DNA of 64,000 bases, taken from Budorcas taxicolor. Lineage: Eukaryota; Chordata; Mammalia; Artiodactyla; Bovidae. The position numbers and the translations under genes were made by a program. The notes below the pieces were generated by a model. The model had not been told where the DNA came from, made no database searches, and worked only from the letters and a program-made list of their open reading frames with translations. The stretch is from contig NC_068934.1 of the NCBI RefSeq assembly GCF_023091745.1, positions 15,516,434-15,580,433 on the forward strand. The letters run 5' to 3'. Shown piece after piece: positions 55,847 to 64,000 of the stretch (positions are counted from its first letter, which is position 1; each line of letters opens with the position of its first letter).

Positions 55847-55858
55847 TCACCTTTAGGC
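55847..55858. repeat. Target-site duplication of Bov-A (left)
   Basis: TCACCTTTAGGC is repeated exactly at 56009-56020. Confidence 0.92.
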
Positions 55859-56008
55859 TGGAGAAGAAAATGGCAAACCACTCCAGTATTCTTGCTTGGA
55901 GAATTCCATGGACAGAGGAGCCTGGAAGGCTACCGTCCTGCCATTGTAGTCTCACATCGGGTCACAAGGAGTCGGACGCGACAGAGTGAATATCACTCAT
56001 TTACTCCC
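55859..56008 (+). repeat. Bov-A monomer SINE
   Basis: TGGAGAAGAAAATGGCAAAC to GTCACAAGGAGTCGGACGCG with a small insertion near 55935-55955, inside an exact 12-bp target duplication. Confidence 0.93.
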
Positions 56009-56020
56009 TCACCTTTAGGC

Positions 56021-56365
56021 AGATAATTCTGTGACTCAGTGACAGAGCTGAGTGTACATTTGTGTAATTATTTGAAGCTGACCTTGGGAAGGAGCCAAGC
56101 TGTCAGGCAGGAAATGAAAGACTAATTTTTTTTTTCTCCCTAGAAAAGAAATGTGGACAGAGATTGGCCTTTGACTGCATGTGAGCATCTGAACCTACCT
56201 AGAGAAAACTGACTGCCCCCTGTATTCAGTCCATTGTAATAGCACAGCCTGTGCTTCTCAACTATCTTATTGAGCTCTCTGGTAATTGTTAAAATTGACC
56301 ATTTTATTTTAAAAAGTCACACAAAGAATTAACTGTCTAAAATTGAATCCTTTCTCCTTATCACT
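56021..56365. other. Single-copy DNA
   Basis: Nothing was recognised here. Confidence 0.4.
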
Positions 56366-56369
56366 TTAT

Positions 56370-56555
56370 CTGTGCCAGGTAAGGTGAAAGGTTGGCACTT
56401 AATATAAATTACCTAATTTAATTCTCATAATAACACCATCAAAGAGCTATCAATTTGATTTCCATATTATGAATGAAGAAACTAATGTTTTTTGAAGTCA
56501 TGTGACTTGTTCAAACATATTAACTTTAACTCCAAAGTTTAGGTGGTCCTTATAT
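56370..56555 (-). repeat. MIR SINE
   Basis: ACCTAATTTAATTCTCATAA, ATGAATGAAGAAACTAATG and CATGTGACTTGTTCAAACA follow the reverse-complement MIR order. Confidence 0.65.
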
Positions 56556-56588
56556 TAATATTAGGGTTTCACAGGCAGGGTTAATATT

Positions 56589-56691
56589 CTTGCCTGGATA
56601 ATCCCATGGACAGAGGAGCCTGGCAGGCTATAATCCATAGGGCTGCAAAGAGTCAGACACAACTGAAGCAACTTGGCATGCATGCACATGC
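56589..56691 (+). repeat. Bov-A SINE, 5'-truncated
   Basis: CTTGCCTGGATAATCCCATG to GACACAACTGAAGCAACTTG. The 7-mer TAATATT at 56582-56588 and 56692-56698 may be its target duplication. Confidence 0.85.
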
Positions 56692-56699
56692 TAATATTA

Positions 56700-57855
56700 A
56701 CAGAATCTTAATATGACCCTTTCATTGAGGAAATGTCTCCTAAACTTAGGAAACATTTCATGCTGAATTTTATTTACTTAGCCTGTCAGCCTCTCTGACA
56801 GTCACAAGGTCCCCTTAATCTCTGCATTCCAGTCTCCTAGCAGCTCTAACCACTCCTGATTGTCTCATTTCAGATATAGTTACAGGTCGACTCCTCAGGT
56901 CCCAACTCCACATCTGGCAAATGCCCCATCTCTTTTTCAAGGGATAACTTGAAATCCAAATACTTAGAAGAATTTAAAAGGGCCTTCTTTGCCCTTCATT
57001 TAGAACAAGAGTTGGAAAACATTTTTTTAAAGGGCCAGATAGTAACTATTTTAAGATTTGTCTGTAAGTTTTTCCTTCACCTGTTACTGTTCTTTTTGTC
57101 TTTACAATCCTTATACAACTGTACACATCTTTTCTAACATCATACGTCATATAAAATTGAGTTATAGTTTGACAAATGCTGGTTTAGAACTTTGTAAGTA
57201 CTTTTAGTTGTTTATCTACTTTAGCCCAAAATAAAGCCTTAAGTTTTATTGCAAGGTCAAATTTATTGAAACAGTTCAAACAGGTCTAACAATAATAAAG
57301 ACAATAACAAAATGTCACTTATAGTAATCATCATCGCCTTCTCCGCATCATCTCTTAGTAGATTATAAAAGAGATTTAAGCCATAACCCCATATGTCTTC
57401 TCTTCTTTAAACCTCTTGCATTCAGCAAGCACCATTTGGTGCCTCACCTGACATCTCCCTATCCTCACCCTCCACTATTAAAAGTCTCTCTGCCAAAAGA
57501 CATCTCAGAGCCTCTGCTATCTCTCTCTCTCTTGATTCTTAAAGATTAGCATAATTATGTTCCCTTAATAGTTATTTTCATCTCTGTTTCTGTGTCTGTC
57601 CTTCCAAACCTATTGTGTAAATGCATATCACAAAGTTCCCCAAGAACCTGCCAGAAAGAGAAAAGTTCTTCTTAGGCTAGTAGGAAAGGCTCAAGGAGAG
57701 ACTACAGTGTGCCTGGTAAGGCTAAAGGGAATGGGGTAGGGGACATGGTAAATGTGGTAAAAACATAACTCTTGGATCTTAGTTTGCCACAAAAGCAATT
57801 ATAAAATATTTATCTACATCTATCTCTGTATATCTATATACTTATATATAGGTAT
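56700..57855. other. Single-copy DNA
   Basis: About 1.1 kb without a recognisable gene or repeat. Confidence 0.4.
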
Positions 57856-57856
57856 A

Positions 57857-58075
57857 TGGGCTTCCCAGGTAGCACTGCTGGTAAAGAACCTGCTTGCCAA
57901 TGCAGCAGACATAGGAAACCTAAGAGACATGGGTTCGATCCCTGGGTTGGGAAGATCCCCTGGAGGAGGGCATAGCAACCCACTTCAGTATTCTTGCCTG
58001 GAGAATCCCATGGATGGGGGAGTCTGGCAAGCTACAGGCCACAGAGTTTCAAAGAGTTGAACATGACTGAAATGA
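57857..58075 (+). repeat. Bov-tA SINE
   Basis: It starts GGGCTTCCCAGGTAGCACTG, has the B-box-like GGTTCGATCCCTGGGTTGGG and ends GAACATGACTGAAATGACC. The tRNA-derived head contains a small insertion (ATAGGAAACCTAAG near 57911). Confidence 0.92.
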
Positions 58076-58174
58076 CCTTGTATGCATACATACATATACT
58101 TCTTTAACAGGGACACCATACAATATAAAACACACAAAAACCTAGATGAAATATTGTCCAGATAAAGCTCTTAG

Positions 58175-58345
58175 AGGAGATGGTACAGTGGGGTGAACTG
58201 AGAGATGGAGGAGATCTAGATTCAAGTTTTGGCTCATCCATTGAACAGCTAGTTCAGCTTGAGTAAGTTGTTTTCTTCCCTGGCAGAACTTCACTTGCCC
58301 CATCTGTAAAATAATTATGTTGGATTAGATTAATTTTTAGTTCCT
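58175..58345 (+). repeat. MIR SINE
   Basis: AGATTCAAGTTTTGGCTCAT, TGAGTAAGTTGTTTTCTTCC and TTGCCCCATCTGTAAAATAA follow the sense MIR order. Confidence 0.7.
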
Positions 58346-58807
58346 CCACAGTCTTGTTATTGTATCAAAAACAAAAAGAAATGCCTTATTTCCTTGTCAT
58401 TTAGAATACGGGAGTCCTACTTAAAATAGTCTTAACGTTATCAGCAAGAGTACAACAGCAAGTTGTTGCTGCAATTCTACATACACAAGCACTATTTTGT
58501 TTCAGTTGCTAAAACAAATTTACAATTGTTAATGGAACAACTGGTGATAGGAAATGAAGGATTTTCTATTACTGAAACTATTCAAGGCAAGTCTAGACAT
58601 GGCTATAATAGAGTCTGTAGAATGATGTGAATTCACCTCTGAGAGCTCCATGTGGGATGATTCAGACATTCCAAGGCATGTCTGCCTGTCTGTCTCATAT
58701 CCAAAAGCACACTGCAGTCTTCAGATGCTGATAATCTCATCTTAGGTAGTTTGACCTGGAGATGGAATTGACTTCCTTTGCTATTTAGCTTTTGAAACAC
58801 TGGTCTA

Positions 58808-58808
<1 letters not shown>
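58346..58808. other. Single-copy DNA ending in an A-run
   Basis: No gene or repeat was recognised. It runs straight into a 30-base A-run, but no AATAAA-type signal was seen close before it, so I do not call a retrocopy. Confidence 0.4.

Positions 58809-58838
<30 letters not shown>
58809..58838. repeat. A-run (30 bases)
   Basis: Thirty consecutive A are followed by CAAAACAC. This is the longest homopolymer in the window. Confidence 0.95.
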
Positions 58839-58839
<1 letters not shown>

Positions 58840-61177
58840 AAAACACAACTAATTAGATTGGTATTTAAAAAATGAGACTGAATTCTCTTTATGGTGGATG
58901 CCATATCCATTTATTTAGTAGGATTATTTACCTGTTTGTTCATTTAACAAATATATCTTGGTACTTTCTCTGTCTTACAGTAACTAGATGAATAAAACTG
59001 TCACTACCCTTTCATGCCAAGAAAGGTAGGGCTTTTACCTGTCTAGTTATCCTGCCTCCCTCTTACAATAACTGGTATATAGCAGTACTCAGAACAATCT
59101 TTCAATTTTGTTTGCCTTGAAGAATTATAATATGGAAAAATTAGACTAATAATTACAGATAATTCTAATGCCATGAGTTATTGTGAGATATGAGCAAGGA
59201 GATGATTGCATTCAAGAAATATAAGTAGTTCAGAGAAAGAGATGGCTAATTCAGTCTAAAAAAAGGGAAGTAAGTAAAAAATTAAAAGATGAAGAAATGA
59301 TTAGCAAAGGACTTTGAAAAATCAATAGATGTTTTTTATGATGAACAAGCAGAGATTATTCTACACATCTGAAGGAGCAGTAAGGATGGCTATCAGGTTG
59401 ACTGCTGAGAGGATTTGGCAGAGCAGGAGCTTGGGAGTGGAGGAGGAGTAGTGTAAGAGGCAGGTGGTACAAACAGGTAAGTGCCAGGTCTTAGGCTAAT
59501 AGGCAGAATAGGAGGGGAAGGTCATGATCAAATTTTCTGCTAAAAGGATCCCATTGGCTATAGAGTGAGAGACGGGCGGGTGCTAGAGCAGTAAGATCCA
59601 GGTGAGTGAGCTAGGATGGTACTGAAATAGCCCAGATGAGATATTATAAGGTTCTTAATTAAGAAAGCAGAAGGGGTGATAGAGACAGGAGAGAGAAGTA
59701 CAATACTTAGAAATATACAGTTTCTGTATTTCTAGAATTATTTAATAGGTGATATACAGATGTGAAGAAAAATGCACGCTCCTATCTTGATGAATTGATA
59801 AAAAAATTTCACCCTCAAATTTTCTGTATGGGATTTTGGTGATCCCCAAGTCTCCCCTACTTGCTGGGGGGTTTGGGGATCATGGAATGTGCTGTAAGCA
59901 TCTGGTTCTCTTAGTAATAGGGGACCATGAGAGGTTTGAGAGCACATTAGTATTGGGATCAGTACAATATTTTCAAAAGAAAATTAATAGTAGCATTAGG
60001 ATCAAGTGGGGAAACGGGATTTGAGTTAGTCTCATCAAGTCTGTCTCCATTAAGTGAGACCAGGTTAATGGAAACCCATAAATATTTAATGCAAGGTAAA
60101 ATTCAAGTGTATGCTATCTAATCACTTATTCAGTCATGACATATTTAAAGAATCTTTAGCCTAAAAATAGGAAGCCCCAGGGCTCACTCTGCAGGAAAAT
60201 TTCCTTCTCTTCCATATATACACTAAAATTCAGGAATGCTAGTATGGGGAGGACTGCTTTCTGCAGATTCATACAGAATTGATGCAAGAAGAGAGGAAGT
60301 TAATTTAAAACCTGAGGTAAAGGATGTTACTGTGTAAATAAGGAAAAAAGAAACAAAAAGAGGCAGAAACAGATTTGAAGCTGTCTGTTAAATGTAGAGG
60401 GGGTTAAAGATAGTTCCTTCTCGAGTGATAAACAAGAAAAAGCAAATAAGGAAAACTTATTATGCCAATTATGATTGCGTTCATTCAGCTCAGTGATATG
60501 CATTTAAACACAGAGGAGTTAAAAGATAATTTTCTAACATATAAAGTATTGCACTCAGAAAGTAGTAAAGTTTAAAATCTTTCAGAAAAGTTAAGGAAAA
60601 CTTTGAGGGGCTGATTGCTAATACTGTCTGTAAAACATTGACATCTATTCTAGGATCCTATATTCTTTGTCAATTACAGAGTTGCACCATCCAGTCCAGA
60701 GAAATTTATTTATAATAAAAATATATGCAATTCCTTTGATACTGAACCAATTGTTCACCATCTGTGAGTTTCATAGGTTTACACTTGATGAATTTGTTAT
60801 CAGAATTAGAAGGGTTGCAAAATGAAACATAACTGAAATTCAAATGATGAGTCTTTGGACTGCCTATATACTTTGGACTCAAAAACTCTTATTAAACATT
60901 AAAAAGAAAAGAAAGTTAATAGAAATGTCTACTTTGAAGTTTTTTTTAAGTAAAATAATACCTGGGAGAGTTACCTAGATAAAGAATAAGTGGTGCAAAG
61001 ATGATGGTCCCAATGCTTTTAAAATATTAATTAAATTCAGTGAACAAAGAAATACAGTAATAAATTGACAACTACACTACAAATATTGAACCCCAACAAA
61101 TTTGAACATATGGCATTAGAATTATTATTCATAATTGAAAATAGGGGCATTTGTAAATATATCCCAAGTGTTTAACT
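58839..61177. other. Single-copy DNA with a possible L2 piece
   Basis: About 2.3 kb with no gene. At 58905-58995 TTGTTCATTTAACAAATATA resembles an L2 end in reverse complement. A 10-bp inverted repeat TGATCCCCAA/TTGGGGATCA lies at 59840-59849 and 59873-59882. Confidence 0.4.
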
Positions 61178-61187
61178 GTATTAAGAT
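61178..61187. repeat. Target-site duplication of BovB (left)
   Basis: GTATTAAGAT is repeated exactly at 62512-62521, on the far side of the interrupted BovB. Confidence 0.9.
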
Positions 61188-62231
61188 CAGTCAGTTCAGC
61201 TGCTCAGTCGTGGCTGACTCTTTGAGACCCCATGGACTGCAGCACACCAGGCTTCCCTGTTCACCAGTTCCCAGAGCTTGCTCAAACTCATGTCCATTGG
61301 GTCAGTGATGCCATCCAACCATCTCATCCTCTGTTGTCCCCTTCTCCTCCTGCCTTCAATCTTTCCCAGCATCAGGGTCTTTTCCAATGAGTCAGCTCTT
61401 TGCATCAACTGGCCAAAGTTTTGGAGCTTCAGCATCAGTACTTCCAATAAATATTCAGGACTGATTTCCTTTAGGATTGACTGGTTGTATCTCCTTGCAG
61501 TACAAGGGACTCTCAAGAGTCTTCTCCTACATTGGAGTTCAAAAGCATCAAACTTTCGCGGCTCAGCTTTCTTTATGGTCCAACTCTCACCTCCATACAC
61601 GACTACTGGAAAAAACCATAGCTTTGACTAGATGGACCTTTGTTGGCAAAGTAATGTCTCTGGTCTTTAATATGCTGTCTAGGTTGGTCATTGCTTTTCT
61701 TCCAAGGAGCAAACATCTTTTAATTTCATGGCTGCAGTCACCATTTGCAGTGATTTTGGAGCCCACGAAAATAAAGTCTGTCACTATTTTCATTGTTTCC
61801 CCATCTATTTGCCATGAAGTGATGAGACTGGATGCCATGATCTTCATATTTGAATGTAAAGTTTTAAGCGAGCTTTTTCACTCTCCTCTTTCACTTTCAT
61901 CAAGAGGCTTTTTAGTTCCTCTTCTCTTTCTGCCATAAGGGTGGTGTCATCTGCATATCTGAGGTTATTGATATTTCTCCTGGCAATCTTGATTCCAGCT
62001 TGTGCTTTATCCACCACAGCATTTTGTATGATGTACTCTGCATATAAGTTAAATGAACAGGGTGATGGTATATAGCTTTGAGGTACTTCATTCCCAATTT
62101 GGAACCAGTCCATTATCCCATGTCCGGTTCTAACTGTTCCTTCCTGACTTGCATACGGCTTTCTCAGGAGGCAGGGAAGGTGGACTGATATTCCCATCTC
62201 TTGAAGAATTTTCCACAGTTTGTTGTGATCC
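61188..62231 (-). mobile_element. BovB LINE, 3' portion
   Basis: It begins CAGTCAGTTCAGCTGCTCAG and runs into the reverse transcriptase. The YADD codons lie at 61946-61957 within NNLRYADDTTLMAERE. The frame is broken near 61850. It continues at 62449 after the SINE, and the whole has a 10-bp target duplication. Confidence 0.93.
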
Positions 62232-62243
62232 ACATAGTCAAAG
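62232..62243. repeat. Target-site duplication of Bov-tA (left)
   Basis: ACATAGTCAAAG matches ACACAGTCAAAG at 62437-62448 with one mismatch. Both are BovB sequence, so the SINE is the younger insertion. Confidence 0.9.
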
Positions 62244-62436
62244 AGGCAGCCCTAGTGGCTCAGCTGGTTAAGAATCCACCTACAATGTGGGAGGCCTGGG
62301 TTCGATCCCTGGGCTGGGAAGATCCTCTGGAGAAGGAAAGGCTACCCACTCCAGTATTCTGGCCTGGAGAATTCCATGGACTGTATAGTCCATGGGGTCA
62401 CAAAGAGTCAGACATGACTGAGTGACTTTCATTACT
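62244..62436 (+). repeat. Bov-tA SINE inside BovB
   Basis: GGCAGCCCTAGTGGCTCAGC, GGTTCGATCCCTGGGCTGGG and CAGACATGACTGAGTGACTT are typical Bov-tA words with little divergence. Confidence 0.94.
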
Positions 62437-62448
62437 ACACAGTCAAAG

Positions 62449-62511
62449 GCTTTGGTGTAGTCAATAAAGCAGAAATAGATGTTTTTTTCTGGAACTGTTT
62501 TGCTTTTTCTA
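62449..62511 (-). mobile_element. BovB LINE, 5' remainder
   Basis: GCTTTGGTGTAGTCAATAAA to TTGCTTTTTC continues the BovB reverse transcriptase region after the SINE and ends at the right target duplication. Confidence 0.9.
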
Positions 62512-62521
62512 GTATTAAGAT

Positions 62522-63618
62522 AGTCTGTCATTTTTAAAGGTAAGTTTGTAACTGAAGAGAAGAGAGTTATGGAGAATATTTAACATTACTAAATTTAAAG
62601 CATTTCTTCTAAAAATTCTTCTCTTATTAAGTTAAAAGAAGATTCTAATTCCTATAGGTCAAAAATTTGTCACCCCTCCACACTCTTTTAGTACAAGTCT
62701 CTTCAATTCATGGATCTTATCATCTCAGATGTAATCATCTCCCTTATATCTTCTAGTAAATTATAAAACACAGTGTGATATGGTAAATACTAATCCACTG
62801 TCCTCCAGAAGCACAAAAATATAATTTTCTTTTCATCTTGGCATATAAAAAGAGTGGGTTATTCAAGAGCAATTTTTTAACACACACATAAATCCCACTT
62901 CCTCAGCTAGAAACATTTTTTAAAACCATTACATTAAGACATTTAGAATATTTTAAATTTATATATTTATTTTCTAATTGTTTCAACAAAAATTTTCTAT
63001 CTAATATATGTCATATTTTTTAACTATACAAAGAATAACAATTACATTTCTCTGATTTAAACAGCAAAGCCCATTACTATTATTGCTGCTGTTACTACAG
63101 CTACCATTTATAAATTTTTTTATCATCATATTATTTCATTTTCCCAACAGTCTTATATATTGTTGAAGTAGATAGGTATCTGTTAAATCAGCAAAACGAA
63201 AATGGAATAAACATTTTGTGTATGTCTTAGCATGGATTCTAGATTAAAAAAAAAAATTACCTCTCATGAGAAACTGACCTAATTCAGATTTAGGGTTCAA
63301 ATTTATACTACTTCTGAAACCCCCAAATTATAATCTGGCTAAATCAAATAAGAGTTGTCCATACTGGAAGCATATGGGGGCAACTGACAAATCAAAAGTA
63401 AAATTTACCCAGAGGGAAATAATTTTCTTATTATTTCTACAGATTTTATTTTACAAATGAAACACAGATGTCAATAGAAACTCATGATATGAATCACAGA
63501 ACACACATGGAAATTTAAAAAAAGCAAAAGTCAGCATAAATAATAAACAGAAGAAAAGATCACCATATTTAATGAATGGGTAAAATAACAGAATACAAAA
63601 TGCTAACATGAGAATTCG
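62522..63618. other. Single-copy A/T-rich DNA
   Basis: About 1.1 kb without a recognisable gene or repeat. Confidence 0.4.
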
Positions 63619-63629
63619 AAAATATAGAA
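63619..63629. repeat. Target-site duplication of Bov-tA (left)
   Basis: AAAATATAGAA matches AAAATACAGAA at 63823-63833 with one mismatch. Confidence 0.85.
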
Positions 63630-63822
63630 AGTGGAAGTGGCTCAGTTGTATCTGACTCTTTGGCACCCCATGAACTAAACAGTTTATGGAATTCTCCAGG
63701 CCAGAATACTAGAGTGGGTAGCCTTTCCCTTCTCTAGGGTATCTTCCCAACCCGGAGATTGAACCCAGGTCTCCTGCATTGGAAGTGGATTCTTTACCAG
63801 CTGAGCCACAAGGGAAGCCCAT
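63630..63822 (-). repeat. Bov-tA SINE
   Basis: GGCTCAGTTGTATCTGACTC to GAGCCACAAGGGAAGCCC on the plus strand in reverse Bov-tA order. Confidence 0.92.
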
Positions 63823-63833
63823 AAAATACAGAA

Positions 63834-64000
63834 GATAGGTTGAAAAGAATTACACAGGGTGCAACACAACAAGCGAATGTACAGAAACTAAGAAAGACTG
63901 GTCAAAAGACATGGATGACAAGACAAAGGTCTAATGTGTATTTTGTTGGAGTTTCAGAAGTCAAGAATAGAGAGAATGGGGAGAGGCAATAACTAAGGTG
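63834..64000. other. Single-copy DNA
   Basis: Nothing was recognised here. Confidence 0.4.

Noticed and set aside
57857..57960. tRNA-like gene with a B-box-type GGTTCGATCCC word
   Set aside because: It is the tRNA-derived head of a Bov-tA SINE. No cloverleaf tRNA with intact stems was found here or in the other Bov-tA copies.
59840..59882. Short inverted repeat as a functional hairpin or miRNA
   Set aside because: Only ten pairs are perfect and pairing beyond that is poor; expected by chance in a window of this size.

Overview
The window is nuclear DNA of a ruminant (Bovidae or a close pecoran relative). It is dense in BovB (RTE-type) LINEs, ruminant SINEs (Bov-tA, Bov-A, dimeric Bov-A2 with its CAG/CTG-type tail) and artiodactyl L1 copies, over a layer of old mammalian repeats (MIR, L2, MER5A/hAT-Charlie, a MaLR LTR). 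No bacterial, plasmid or viral gene organisation is present. I found no convincing exon of a multi-exon host gene, no RNA gene and no CRISPR array. The window reads as a gene desert or the inside of a large intron. Species cannot be fixed from the sequence alone.

Layout. 1-2130: a CHR-type SINE, then a processed retrocopy of ANAPC10 (minus strand, 185-codon ORF still open, A-rich tail, 13-bp target-site duplication). 2134-4831: a 5'-truncated bovine-type L1, a BovB fragment and a 256-bp near-perfect palindrome with an A/T core. 4832-12640: mostly single-copy DNA with MIR copies, a 3-copy 42-bp minisatellite and two repeat-free blocks that look like conserved non-coding DNA. 13035-17190: an old L1 split by a Bov-A2. 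17200-23500: single-copy DNA, a 2-kb BovB and a run of SINEs. 23585-26620: another old L1 with a small BovB tail inside it. 26620-31730: single-copy DNA with SINEs and MER5A. 31741-35290: three BovB copies, one nested in another. 35298-39430: single-copy DNA, one MaLR LTR and a very old L1. 39430-48170: L1 debris split by BovB, Bov-A2 and Bov-tA, then a long L1 reaching its 5' UTR. 48171-53445: BovB copies, including one whose 5' part is inverted (twin-priming geometry). 53450-61177: mostly single-copy DNA with a CpG-retaining block at 53640-54250. 61188-64000: a BovB split by a Bov-tA, then single-copy DNA and one more Bov-tA.

The only protein-coding potential of note is the ANAPC10 retrocopy. 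Other long ORFs are decayed L1 ORF2 or BovB endonuclease/reverse transcriptase, or chance frames. About 9 of 13 BovB copies and nearly all L1 copies lie on the minus strand; one reading is that the window lies in an intron of a plus-strand gene. I did not find a new biological system. The most unusual structures are the palindrome at 4576-4831, the twin-primed BovB with a perfect 27-bp hairpin at 52682-52766, and the intact retrocopy. Family names come from pattern recognition, and most repeat boundaries are good to about 10-30 bases.
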